64,000 nucleotides of DNA from positions 168,756,182-168,820,181 of the forward strand of contig CM038052.1 of the NCBI GenBank assembly GCA_021397845.1, given 5' to 3'. Under the pieces are notes generated by a model. The model was not told the origin of the DNA. It made no database searches and saw only the letters and a program-made list of their open reading frames with translations. Of the stretch, positions 12,192-22,939 are shown piece by piece. A program made the position numbers and the translations under genes. Origin of the DNA: Areca catechu. Its lineage: Eukaryota > Streptophyta > Magnoliopsida > Arecales > Arecaceae. The first letter of the stretch is position 1, and each line of letters starts with the position of its first letter.

Positions 12192-12268
12192 CAGGGTCCT
12201 ATTCTAGTCATTTAGAGTTGTTTGCTGTATATATATTCCATGCAAATCCCTGCAAGTGGTCGAAGCCA
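12192..12268. repeat. 77-bp segment shared with 57340-57416
   Basis: Immediately after copy 1 ends, 77 bases match 57340-57416 with two mismatches. In copy 2 the same segment lies 5,157 bp beyond the end of the duplicated block. The simplest reading is that both copies once had this segment in order and that copy 1 lost the DNA between. Confidence 0.85.
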
Positions 12269-13688
12269 CTTCGCAGCTGCAGCCACGACGAAGGTCGGCA
12301 ATACTACCGAGCTGGATAACTGCAATATCTGGGCTTTTGGGCCGAAGTCGGCAGGCCAGCCGGCTTCGACCCACAATGCAGCAAACAAAAAAAACGAGAA
12401 GAGTCGAAAACAGCGGAGGCTTCCTCACCCTTATTCGGCCGGCGTTTTCGCCGGAGATTTCGAGGGATGGGTCGTGAGGGGAGAGGGAGTTGATCGGCGA
12501 TGAGTCCACGAGGGATTGGGACTCGATTGGACGGAATTCGTTTTCCAAACGACGAGGGAACCGTCGATTGGTTTCTTTAAACCCCCTCACCACCGATAAT
12601 TCGAGACCATCAAGCCCTCCCCACGCGGTGTCTTCTTCCTCTCCGGCGAGCGACGAAGAACCTTCAACCATCGGTAAGTTCGGTTACCTTTAGTTTAAAT
12701 TGTTTACGAGAGGATTTGGATGATGGAGCGTGCACAGCGGGCCTCATCGTCGGTGAGAGAACGCGGGACATGGGGGGTTCGCTCGTAGAAGAGGCAGTCG
12801 TTGTCGAGGAAGCAGAGGGGGATGAGAGTCCAGAGGTGGCGCCATCGGAGGGGAGAGGACGCTGGTCTGGGCAGAGATGATGGGAGGAGAAGGGAACAGG
12901 AAAGAAAAGAAAAAAAAAATACTGACCTGAGTTTGAGTCGCCGGTGGCTGCGCCACCGTCCACCGATCCTTTTTCCTAGTGACCACCCCCATGGCCATCG
13001 CCGGCGATCATGGGAAGGTCAGCTCGGGTTGAATAGGGAAGAAGCAGGGGAGTCGGGAGAAAGGGGAGAAGCCATGGTTCTGGGGGAAGAAAGGTAAAAA
13101 TAAAGAAAAAGAAGAAGAAACAAAGAAAAAAAATAAGAGAAAGTTGAGATAGAGGAGAGAGAAGATGGGAGGGAACGGGAGAGAGAGATAGAGGAAATAT
13201 ATATATATATAAATATTAAAAGGGAGATCAAAAAATTTTATCCTGAAAAATTGGTGGGATTATGATTTATGGGTGGATCGTAAAAGAATTTTGGATAAAA
13301 GGTTTGGATTTATAATTACCCTAGGATTTTTGATAAAAATTGTTATTGTACCGGTAGGGGGACAGCCTTCTAAGTAGAAAGGTGTTGAGCGAGTTCCGGA
13401 TATAAACTGATTTAGATTGGCTCTAGGATTATGGCATGGTTTTGATACCGAGTATTTTGGTTTAGCGCTGGAATGTAAGGAATTCTATATTGAGCTCTGG
13501 ATACAAACTGATTTGGATATTTTAGATTGGTTCTAGGATGGTAAGGATTCTGGATATATTTACCAGTTCTATATATTATTTTATATGGCATGGTTTTGAT
13601 ACTGAGTATTTTGGTTTAGCGCTTGAATATAAGAAATTATATATTGATCACCCGTTTATAGATATATTTTACGTGGTTTGACTTGATA

Positions 13689-13689
<1 letters not shown>

Positions 13690-13728
<39 letters not shown>
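13690..13728. repeat. (AT)n microsatellite
   Basis: An uninterrupted AT dinucleotide run of about 20 units. Confidence 0.95.
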
Positions 13729-13732
<4 letters not shown>

Positions 13733-13849
13733 TTGACTCATGGTATTATTTTGCATGGCATAGTTGATTTCTTGTGATGGACATTATGGTTGTTATTATT
13801 ATTATAGTCTTATTTTATACACCATGTTTTAAAAGAAAGTGACACCGGA

Positions 13850-14105
13850 TATCAAGTAGGTTGGACCACGATACCGGTTATTGAATGGTTGGACTATGAT
13901 ACTAGTTATCGAGTGGGTTGGACCACGATACCGGTTATTGAATGGGTTAGACCAGGTTATTTAATGAGTTGAACCATGACACTAGTTATCGAGTGGGTTA
14001 GACCACGATACCGGTTATTGAATGGGTTGGACCATGACACTGATTATCGAGTGGGTTGGACCACGATACCGGTTATTGAATGGATTGGACCATGACACCG
14101 ATTAT
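13850..14105. repeat. 29-bp minisatellite
   Basis: A roughly 29-bp unit built on GTTGGACCACGATACCGG is repeated about nine times. Two alternating variants (CCACGATACCGG and CCATGACACTAG) give a 58-bp higher-order period. One unit is shortened near 13960. The array is non-coding. Confidence 0.85.
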
Positions 14106-14941
14106 TAAGAAATTACAAGAGACATGTTTTGACTACAATGATGAAGTGTTAATGAAGTAAATACGGTATTTGGACTAGCCATGCTACGGTAGCACCGTGC
14201 TTACACATCCTGAGCCACGGGCTTTATACGTGGTAGCCAGCCACAGGCGGTTAATACATGGGACAGCCGAGCCACAGGCTTAGTACATGAGCATGACTAA
14301 CCACAGTATGCATGGTCACTTTGTGGTTGCCAGTCATGGGCCGGTAAATGACGTGGCTAGTCCAGAACCCTAAAGATAAAGGTTAATTAATGAAAATTCT
14401 AAAAGAAAAATATGGTTTCTCATGATTTTTTCATACATGATATTTAAGTTGTTTAACTGCATGATATGATATACTAGTATGTTCATGCTATTTTCAGAAT
14501 TATATTATTACCGGTGTAATCATATGGAAACCTTACTGGACTGTAAAGCTCACAACCCATGTTTGATTTTCTTTCTCAGAGTTATGTAGATATTCAAGCT
14601 TGGTGGTAGATTGGAATTCGTGAAGAAATAATGAGTAGCTAGAGAGTTATTACAATCAATTAGATGGCTAAAGGATTTACTGAAATTGTAATCATATGAG
14701 TCGTGTTATTTTCTTTGTATTAGGTATATTCTTATGAATTGTGATTAATTGTAGTACAGAGGATTGAAGTTATAGTAAAAAATTTTTTAGGCCTTGCATG
14801 AATTATAGAGGGTATTCTAGGATTTATGCGGCTGGTCGCGTAGCCGATTCTAGTACTGGATTCGGGGCATGATAATAACTGAGCTCGAAGAGTCTGGAAG
14901 GCATCCCCACCAGGCTGGGACTTGGATAGATATAGTGCAGG

Positions 14942-15133
14942 GCTTTTGGAGTTTCCCGGTTTCAAGATACAGGGCTTCTGGAGTTTCTCGGCTTCGAGGT
15001 ACAGGGCTTCTAGAGTTTCCCGGCTTTAAGGTGCAGGGCTTCTGGAGTTTCCCGGCTTTGAGGTGCGGGGCTTCTGGAGTTTCTCGGGTTCGAGGTGCGG
15101 GGCTTCTGGAGTTTCCTGGCTTTGTCTGCCAGT
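14942..15133. repeat. 32-bp minisatellite, six units, in Tat fragment A
   Basis: Six units start at 14942, 14974, 15006, 15038, 15070 and 15102, exactly 32 bp apart, around GCTTCTGGAGTTTCCCGGC. The array lies just downstream of the integrase of fragment A. Element C has an array in the same relative place with a different unit. The apparent open frames across it on both strands are a by-product of the repeat. Confidence 0.95.
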
Positions 15134-15389
15134 CTTGGGGTCGAGCAGCAACATTCCTGCAAGGCAAAGGCAATTTGCACGAAAAGGAATTCTTTTATTA
15201 ATGAGAAAAAGTCTTACATCATTAGTAGTACATCCTTAAATTGTTGGCATTCTAGGTTCGTGGGAACCAGGCACCATCAAGCTCGGCGAGGTAGTAGGCT
15301 CCATAGGAAAGGGCTTCAACCACCTTGTAAGGGCCTTCCCAGTTCAGGAAGAGTTTGTCACATTTTCGAGGTTGAGAGGCTTCGGCTCG

Positions 15390-15794
15390 TCACAGTACCA
15401 AATCATCCGGGCGAAAGGTCTTTGGCCTTACCCGAGTGTTGTAGTACCGGGCCACCCACTGTCGATAGAGCACCATCCAGAGTCGAGCGTTGTCTCTCAT
15501 CTCCTTAAGGAGATCCAGGTTGAGTAGAAGGCGAGCCAAGTTTTTAGCTTCATCATATTGCTCCACCCGTAGTGTGGGCATACCAAGTTCCATCGGGACT
15601 ACGACTTTGGCATCGAAGATGAGGTTGAAGGGTGTCTTATCCATGATCGTTCGGGGCATTGTGTGGTAGGCCCAAAGGATACTAGGGAGTTCTTCAGCCC
15701 ACCTGCCTTTGGCCTGATCCAGCCTGGTTCGGAGCCCCTGGAGGATGGTCCGGTTGGTCACCTCGGTCTCTCCATTGGTATGAGGGTGAGCCAC
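15390..15794 (-). pseudogene. Integrase C-terminal part, fragment A
   Basis: This open frame of 134 codons has the catalytic-Glu block (HPHTNGETEVTNRTI), then WAEELPSILWAYHTMPRT and TPFNLIFDAKVV, typical of Ty3/gypsy integrases. It ends with the C-terminal Y-N-x-R-V-x-P-K-x-F segment. The preceding core lies in another frame at 15861-16055, so the gene is broken. Confidence 0.85.
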
Positions 15795-15860
15795 AGAGGT
15801 GAAGCGATGATAAATATTGAGACCGGTGTAGAACTTCTCGAACTCTTGATTATCGAACTA

Positions 15861-16055
15861 TCATCCATTGTTAGTGATGATAGTGTGGGAGAGTCCGAAG
15901 TGACAAATGATTGACTTCCAGAAGAATTGGTTGACCTTGACTTCGGTAATCCGTACTAGCGGCTCTGCCTCTATCCATTTGGTGAAGTTGTCGATGGCTA
16001 CTATCAGGAACTTGCGCTGCCCGGACACGAGAGGAAAGGGACCAAGGATATCCAT
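15861..16055 (-). pseudogene. Integrase core, fragment A
   Basis: This frame contains MDILGPFPLVSGQRKFLIVA and IDNFTKWIEAEP with the first catalytic Asp. The second catalytic position reads IITNNG where the family has TDNG, so the second Asp is lost. Together with frame breaks on both sides this makes the integrase inactive. Confidence 0.85.
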
Positions 16056-16115
16056 CCTCCACTGAGCAAACAGCCAGGGGGTGGAGAGCTGGGAGAGTGG
16101 CGCCGCTGGTTGACA

Positions 16116-16358
16116 TTATATGCAACCTTGGCGATGGCAGCGATCACACTTCTTCACAAAGTTGGCGGCATCCTCCCTCATAGTCTCCCAGTAATATCCT
16201 TGGCGGAGGGCTTTGTATACTAACATCTTGTCCCCCACATGATTCCCGCAGAGGCCCTCGTGTATCTCTTGGAGCATGAAGGCCGCCTCCATGGGCCTCG
16301 GGCACTTTAGAAGTGGATAAGAGTAGGACCTGCGATAAAGTTGCCCGTCCATCAGCAC
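16116..16358 (-). pseudogene. Integrase H2C2 zinc-binding domain, fragment A
   Basis: The frame contains HEGLCGNHVG, YKALRQGYYWETM and CDRCHRQG. This is the His-His-Cys-Cys domain that precedes the integrase core in Ty3/gypsy polyproteins. It is in order with its neighbours but separated from the core by a frame break. Confidence 0.85.
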
Positions 16359-16830
16359 GAAGCACGGGCCTTCTTCTTGACAAGGCTGGCCTCCTTGTGG
16401 TCTTCTGGCAGGATGCCGTCAGTGATGTACCTGATGTATCGATCCATCCAACTGAGTTCCGGGGTGACCTGCTGGACTTCCCAGGAAGCCTCGTAGCTTG
16501 GGATTTCGCGATACTCGACGTTGGCGTGCCCTAGCGATGAGTCCAGCAGGGTCGCGAGCCTGGAGAGGGCATCAACGCGAGCATTCTCTCCACGAGAAAT
16601 GTGGGATATGCTGAAGTACCGAAAGCTTGTCGTGTTTGAGCGTACCAACTCCAAGTACTTCAATATTTTGGGGTCTTGGGCCTCGAATTCTCTTGAAACC
16701 TGTCCAGCCACCAACTGAGAGTTGGTGAAGACCTTCAGGTTGGGTACACCCAGTTCGCGGGAAACTCTCAATCCCATGATGAGTGCCTCGTACTCCGCCT
16801 GGTTGTTGGTTGCCACGAACTGGAAACGGA
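16352..16830 (-). pseudogene. Archaeal-type RNase H, fragment A (N-terminally cut)
   Basis: It contains ATNNQAEYEALIMGLR (catalytic Glu), VFTNSQLVAGQV (normally TDSQL, so the Asp is changed to Asn) and ARVDALSRLA (last Asp). This extra RNase H next to integrase is the hallmark of the Tat lineage of Ty3/gypsy elements. The first catalytic Asp region (HVDGAS) is missing because the fragment ends here. Confidence 0.85.
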
Positions 16831-16849
16831 GTCTTTGAAAATATGGCCT

Positions 16850-17895
16850 AAGGCACTCCCTAGTTCACCTGCAAACAAATTCCTGGCCGAAAATGCTCCG
16901 GCGGGGGACACTTCGATGCCTAAGTCTGAGGCGGGCTCTAGCCACAGAATGGGGAAGCTTCCAAGGAGAATCAGATGGAGAAGGGAAAGACTCTCAGATT
17001 TTCAAAAGTATCTTGTGCCTTACCTCGAGCATTCCCTCTTACCGTTATTTATAAGAAGTTGTCCAGCCTGCAGTTCCGTTCTTCCTCTAGCGGTTATGAT
17101 GGGGAAGTTAATTTCTTTCCTATAATTTGAAATCGTGGTAGTTATTAAACGATTATTGTGACCAGACCGAAGGCATTACCGCTCGAATTACGCGCCGTGA
17201 TTGCGCTCCAGAAATAGTCGATGATAACCATTGCTTATCGTGTTCGTAGAGACTTGAGACAGATCGAGAGTCCGTCTTCAGACTTCCCTTTTAGGAAGAT
17301 TTCTATGATTGAATCAGGGAATGTCTTTGTCCTCGGACCCTTTTGAGATAGGTCGGAGATCGGGGATCATGTCTTCGGCATAGATTAAGGACTTGATCTT
17401 TGATGTAGGCTGAAGACTATGTCTTTGACATAAGCCGAAGACCGTGTCTTTGAGAGTTAGTGAGGGTCACCCCTCGGTCCAGGCTGAGGACCTTGTCTTC
17501 AGGGGCCGTAGGACTTGATCTTTGATGTAGACTGAAGACTATGTCTTCAGCATAAATCGAAGACCGTGTCTTCGGGAGTCAGTGAAGGTCACTCCTCGGT
17601 CCAGACCGAGGACCTTGTCTTTAGGGACCGTAGGACTTGATCTTTGATGTAGATTGAAGACTATGTCTTCAGCATAAACCGAAGACCGTGTCTTCGGGAG
17701 TCAGTGAAGGTCACTCCTCGATCCAGACTGAGAACCTTGTCTTTAGGGGTCGTAGGCCCGTTAAGAGTTTTGGCTTGCCCATGTTTTGCTTTGTCTCTTC
17801 CGAATATCTTGGTTCGAAGTTTATGGTTCGGAAGAAATGTCTTCAGCCGGTTGAACCATTGACTGGCTCGTACTTGGACTGACATATCCCAACAG
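16850..17895 (-). repeat. 3' LTR of element B
   Basis: It matches 28289-29204. On the minus strand it begins TGTTGGGATATGTC at 17895, next to the purine tract. The end toward 16850 is not clear: about 50 bp present in the 5' LTR are missing or too diverged. It is longer than its partner because it has three 122-bp internal repeats and not two. Confidence 0.85.
17389..17754. repeat. 122-bp tandem repeat x3 inside the 3' LTR of element B
   Basis: Units start at 17389, 17511 and 17633, exactly 122 bp apart, each beginning GGACTTGATCTTTGATGTAG. The partner LTR has two units (28824-29063). Confidence 0.95.
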
Positions 17896-17914
17896 TTACC
17901 CCCCTACTCTCAGT
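17896..17914 (-). other. Polypurine tract of element B
   Basis: On the minus strand the sequence GAGAGTAGGGGGGTAAC directly precedes the 3' LTR. It is the expected plus-strand priming site and confirms the orientation of the element. Confidence 0.8.
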
Positions 17915-18516
17915 TTTTGAGATGAAGATTTGTCTCGAAGAGTGAGAGTATTGTTGGTTTGTTGTTTTCCTCCTGGGGAATGGTGTAGTGGATGATCACA
18001 AAATCTCTAATTTGACCGTCTACCATAACTGCCGACTGATTCGGGGATCAGGCGATGGACAATTGTCACTCCCTGATTGAGGGGTGAAAAAGGAGTGGGC
18101 GGACCAAGGACTGTCTCTCATTTTTTCGTTGCACGACAGTTCAACCAATCTTTTGGTTGGGATTTGAGCGGCGATCGTGGTTCCTCCCCGCCCCTTGGAT
18201 GACGAGTGTGCTCCATCTTGGCCATTGATTCATACGGATTATGACCTTTTGTCTATTCCGTGTCAAATCAGTTTAGGGCCACTTTGGGGTTGTGCGGCTA
18301 TCTCGAGCGTTCGTGGTGGGTTTATGACGATGGTTCCGTATATCGAGATGTTACCTTGAAGTTTTTTCATCTCTTTTTGATAAGGAGAAACAGTCCGACT
18401 GAGGAAGCTTCTTCAACCTCACACTTTCAATTTTGGCCCAGCTTTCTCTGATCTTGGCCATCAATCCTTTCCGCAGGTAGAATCTTCATTCCGCTTCTTT
18501 TCCTCGCTCTTTTATC
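17915..18516. other. Element B internal non-coding region
   Basis: This lies between the polypurine tract and the antisense gene and presumably holds the promoter and 5' untranslated region of that gene. No motif is clear enough to name. Confidence 0.5.
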
Positions 18517-20870
18517 ATGGCCGAGTTTGTAGGAAGCCAAAGAAAAAAAGTTGGGCCCTCCGAGGTCGAAGATATAGTGAGTTCGGAGTTAGTTCCCAGC
18601 TCCATTTTATCAGAAAAGGTTGCTCGTCTTCGAGAACGTTATCATGTTCTTGAAGGGTTTCCTCTAATCCTTCCCACATCTGAAAAATGGGTGAACAAAC
18701 CTCCTGCTGGGTGTTTGGCCGTGTATGAAGACCATTTGAAGGCTGGCCTTCGATTTCCCCTGCATCCTTTTTTCATCAAAATCTTTCGTTTGTACCAAGT
18801 AGTGCCTGCGCAGTTGACTCCGAATAGCTATCGGAACATCTGTGGGTTTTTGGTCCGGTGTCAAATAGCTAGTGTGAACCATGGGACCAATTTGCTTACT
18901 GCCCTTTTTGTGCTTAAGAGAGATTTCCACGGTAGCGGATGGTAGGTGATCGCTCTCGACCTGGTCGCAAGATCATCAAGGATATGCCTAGCACCATCCA
19001 TGGATGGAAGCCTATCTTCGTTTTTGTGTCTTCTATCGAACCGTAGGATTTCAGTAGCGATTGGAAGGAACCGCATTTAACCGCCAATGATGGAAAAAAG
19101 ATTTTGGTGGCTGATTAGTTCGATTATGATTTACTGACTGATTCAGAGGCCATTCCTATCCGCGAGTTGTTGGAGGAGAGGAATCTCCATCTTGCAGGGA
19201 TCAGCGAGTTCCCTGTGTTAGGTATAAATGGCGAAAATTTTTACTTCTTCTCTTTTATTTCTGTTGTAGTTTAATCGACTCAGAGGGGTTTTTCTGTTTG
19301 TATATAGTGAAATGAAGCCTAATTTGAGATGGCTCTGCCAATCTTCTAAGAAGATGGCAGCTCAAGCCCCTCCTTCAAGGTCGGTGATTCGGAAGAAGGC
19401 TCGAAGGGATGGTCCTGAGAGGAGCAGGAGCACTTCAACCTCAAGAGGAACCCCTGGAGGGGACATGGCACCAATGATGGAGGCCCCAACAGGGCCTCAG
19501 CTAGTTGACTCTTTGCCGATGGTTATCTCTCCAGTTCACACAAGGGAGAGTCCGCCTCCGGTGGCTGATGTGCCTCCGCCTTGCCCCTTTGTAGTAGATA
19601 GGGGCGAGGCATCGCAAGTCGAGAGGGAGTCCGTTCGTGAGGCTTCTCCAGCTGGGAGCCGTCCCGTAGAGTCTTCGGAGCTTTCCCCCATGGGGGGATT
19701 GTTGATCCTCGCCGTAGCTAGGCGGGCGCTAAAGGATACGTTGCTGCCTCATGATTTGGCAGTCATTCGAAGTCAAAGCCTCGCTAGAATATCCGACTCT
19801 GCCTTTTCCTCCCTGTAACAGGTGAGATCCTCATCGTTTCTCCTTTGCTCGGAGGGTTGTTCGGTCCATAACCTCGCCTTGTCGATGTAGTTGGTCTACG
19901 ATATCACTTTCATGGAGGAGGGCCTAGGGAATGTCAATATCCTCATCCATGGTCTTAAGGAAGAGTTTCGTATAGCCAGGGCTGAAAAAGAGGTGGCCGA
20001 AGAATTAAAGCAATCTATGGAAAATCATATCGTTCACGCGGACGCTGAAATTCACGGCCTGAGGGGTAAGCTGAAGAACGCCCATTTGACAATCGTGGGG
20101 CAAGGGGCAGAGTTGAGGAAGAGTAGAAAACATGTCGATTCCTTGGAACAATCCATCAAGGAGAATCAGGAAAAGATGGAAGATCTAACTAAGGCGGCTG
20201 AGGAGGTAATCAAGAGGGCTGAAGAGGTATCCTTAAGAGCTAGAAAGGCATCTTTAAGGGTCGAAGAGGCAGCCTTAGAGTCTGAGGTAGCCAGGAGAGA
20301 GTCCAAAGTCCTGAAAGAGCTGGCGAGTAGAGCTGTAGCAGATTTTAGAAAGTCCTCATAGTTCCAATAGGAAATGAGTGAGGCGACTTTATACAGATAC
20401 CAGCACGATTTTAACGACGGACTCGCCAAGGTCAGTGGGGTTTTTCCTAATCTTGATCTTTCTACTATCCCTGCTTTCAACATTGCGGAAGAAGAAGAGG
20501 AGGGAGCTGAGGCCGAAGAGGAGATCGGAGGGATGTCAAGTCCAAGGGAGGATATCCCAATCATGGTCGAGGCTCTCAGCATAATTTTGGCCCAGGTCGA
20601 AGAGGTGGAAGAGATGCCAGGCTTGGGGGAAAATCTCCTATCGTAGCCGAAGACTTGAATGTAATTCTGATTCCAGCTCAAGAGGGAGTCCGAGCTGAGG
20701 AGAGGGTCCAGGTTGAAGGCCCTCTGGACTCAACACAATTTGAAGAAACTCTTTCTGTGCAAATTGACAGACTGCTCCAATCTTGTGATGCTAGTCTCTT
20801 CCAGTCGATGCTTAAAGATCTGTGTAGCTTTAGGCATTGTATCTCCTCCTTACTTTCCTCTAAAATGTAA
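18517..20870 (+). pseudogene. Antisense gene of Tat element B (putative gypsy-type transposon protein plus coiled coil)
   Basis: It runs opposite to gag-pol. The segments are as follows. 18517-18945 is a 142-codon domain (LRFPLHPFFIKIFRLYQVVP, AQLTPNSYRNICGFLVRCQI) that resembles the plant family called putative gypsy-type transposon or Transposase_28. 19312-19818 is a Pro/Ser-rich linker. 19891-20361 and 20374-20870 are a long coiled coil with many E/A/K heptads, ending in VFPNLDLS and an acidic tail. Spacers at 18946-19311 and 19819-19890 may be introns. TAG codons at 20359 and 20368 interrupt the coiled coil. The biochemical function of this family is unknown. Confidence 0.75.
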
Positions 20871-21609
20871 CTGACAAACTATTCTGAATTTTTAAGTGGC
20901 TTTCTCCTTTTTGTACATGTTATGTCATATTTTTGACTATGGTTTAAATAAGGTTGCTGGCTTTGGTGATGACTTGAATTACATTGCTCTTCTTCCTCTT
21001 TGGTCGAGGGGTCGAAGCCGAAGATTGTTTGGCTCATGGCTGGCGTCGAAGATGATTTCCAAAGCTGAATCAAAATTCTGTTGTTAACGACTGACCACGA
21101 TCAAGCCAGGCTGACGTCAATCTTCCTTCATAATCAATCCATCTGTCTAAGAGTGGACATGACGGACATATGTCATTTTCCTGTTGACCATTGATTAAGG
21201 AACATTGATTATAATTCTCATTGCCCATGTTGAGCGTGTCGATATTCAAACGATCGCATCCTCATGCACCCCGGGTGCCGCCATATCCTCCCTTTTCGAA
21301 AGGGAGCCATTAATGCCATCGTCGTACGATGAAGATTATTCTGGATTTGAAGTGCCGGCAGTTGCCATCCCCAAGAGCAGTTATTGGTGATCATACCGCT
21401 CCCGAGCAGTCTCCTAGAATCTCGAGGTATCACACCAACACGTGGCATCCTTTGGTGCGCCTGGGAAAGGGCGTGGAGCATGTTTCCCTGTGACTGGTCG
21501 TGGGTGTAAGGTCCTTATAAATATAGCCCTGTCTCCCCCTGTCAAAGGCCATCGCAATTTCAGATTCTCATTTTGGAAGTTTTCCTTCTTTCTCCTGCAT
21601 CCCAGTGGA

Positions 21610-22140
21610 ATGAAGTTCAACATTTCCGAACTTAAGAAGGTGGCAATGAAGAGGGTTTCCGAGGCCCTATCTGAGGGGGAGCCCAGCTCTAAGGCTCCTC
21701 GGAGAGGTGATAACAATGACCCGCAGGGGGTCATTGCTCGCCTGGAGAGGAAGATCCGGATCTTGGAGGCCCGCTTAGTGGAGGCCAAGGCGCGGGTTGA
21801 GGTCACCGTTGCAGAGGCAGAGGAGTCCAGGAAGAAATTGGCGGAGGCCATCTCAGACTTCATGGCTTCTCCTGCCTATAAGGATGAGGTGGCAGAGGCG
21901 GTCTTAGATTCATACCACCGGGGTTTCCGGGAGTATTGGGACAAGGCTTTCAAGTTCTTCAATTTGAAGGGCTTGGAAAATATTAGGCCTTCCGTCCCCT
22001 TCCCCGACCATGAGTTTGATTCTGACTTCGAAGAGGGGTCGGAGTCCGACTCTGAGGGGAACGCCGGAGCCTCTCCATCCTCCTTCCAGGGCTTTGATGC
22101 CTCCCGTCGGCATGGGGGAGGACCGGCTAATGGTCACTGA
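21610..22140 (+). CDS. Second antisense ORF of element B, intact coiled-coil/acidic protein
   Basis: A 176-codon open frame starts at ATG 21610 (MKFNISELKKVAMKRVSEAL). It has a basic patch (KAPRRGD), a coiled coil rich in E, A and R (residues about 40-90), a conserved-looking stretch (SPAYKDEVAEAVLDSYHRGF) and a strongly acidic C-terminus (DSDFEEGSESDSEG). Its start resembles the antisense segment of element C at 33929 (MKFSMDDLFSITRKRP), so this module recurs in the Tat elements here. It is the only unbroken long frame in element B. Its function is unknown, and expression cannot be judged. Confidence 0.55.
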   Translation: MKFNISELKKVAMKRVSEALSEGEPSSKAPRRGDNNDPQGVIARLERKIRILEARLVEAKARVEVTVAEAEESRKKLAEAISDFMASPAYKDEVAEAVLDSYHRGFREYWDKAFKFFNLKGLENIRPSVPFPDHEFDSDFEEGSESDSEGNAGASPSSFQGFDASRRHGGGPANGH

Positions 22141-22700
22141 ATCTACTTTCCCCCTTATCTGCAATGCTCCTTGTCTCTTTTTTTTTTGTGTAAAAATTCA
22201 AAAATGAAATGAAGTTCCTAACTTCTTCCACACTTCTTCTGTGACTTGTCATTTTATAATATATCGAAGGTGTAAATTTTCCAAACATTTAGGATCTGCA
22301 AAGAGATATGAGATCGGCTGGACCGTTCCATCAAGTGTTTATTGTTGACAGAATGAGTGATATATGTTCATTCTAGAACATTTTCGGATTTACCGTAGGG
22401 TAGGGCGTCTAAGCCATCCCTGTGCATCCCTGCCATGATCAAGGTAGGCTGTTTAGGCCCGTCCCGACGAGTCTTCGGACTTACCATAGGGTAGGCTATA
22501 GAAACCATCTTTGCGCCTTCTTTGGTGTAAGGTAGACTGATTAGGCCCGTCCCGGCACGTCTTCGGGTTTTCCTTAGGGTAGGTTACATGAACCGCCCCC
22601 ATGCCTTTGATCATTCTTGGCGGCCTGATTGGGCCGTCCGTTATGCTCATCGGGCATATCAATAAGGTAAGCGGATCATACTCTCCTTTGCACTGTTGGC
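22141..22700. repeat. Spacer with a degenerate ~100-bp tandem repeat
   Basis: Between the antisense ORF and the integrase end, 22380-22640 contains about two and a half degenerate units with TACCATAGGGTAGGCT and TAGGCCCGTCCCG. Elements A and C have arrays at the equivalent position with unrelated units. Confidence 0.75.
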
Positions 22701-22939
22701 CGATTCCTTAGATCGTGCCATTCAAGCCGTTGTCGTTCAGTTGATGCAACGGGCCGTTCAGAGTTGGGCAAGTTTGCATGAAAAATTTAGGAATTTGTTT
22801 ATTTATAGTATTTGCGAAGGTTTTGTACATTCCATGGCCGGGATAGAATTTTACCATCCAGGATCCTGAGTCAATATGTTCCTGGATGTACAACTTCTTC
22901 AACTTGGTATGGACCTTCCCAATTGGAGAAAAGCTTACC

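Larger units (their letters stand above)
12269..14880. other. Non-coding, TE-like region with microsatellite and minisatellite
   Basis: The first part (12269-13100) is GC-rich and pyrimidine-rich. Its overlapping open frames on both strands look like low-complexity shadows. An AT dinucleotide run lies at about 13690-13728, and a minisatellite follows at 13850-14105. The segment 14480-14600 looks like retrotransposon LTR or untranslated sequence rather than a gene. No conserved protein motif is visible. Confidence 0.6.
14880..16845 (-). mobile_element. Tat-type Ty3/gypsy fragment A (RNase H and integrase part)
   Basis: This is a truncated element on the minus strand with, in coding order, archaeal-type RNase H, integrase zinc-binding domain, integrase core and integrase C-terminus, followed by a 32-bp minisatellite. 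It parallels 36790-38490 of element C domain for domain. It stops at about 16845, where the LTR of element B begins. The missing upstream part of pol is not found at the far side of element B, so this is not a clean nested insertion. Confidence 0.85.

Noticed and set aside
12204..13097. GC-rich open frames on both strands, up to 155 codons
   Set aside because: Low-complexity, overlapping and reaching into the rearrangement junction. No conserved domain.
14850..15201. Open frames of 107-110 codons on both strands
   Set aside because: They are produced by the 32-bp minisatellite and by LTR-element flank, not by a gene.
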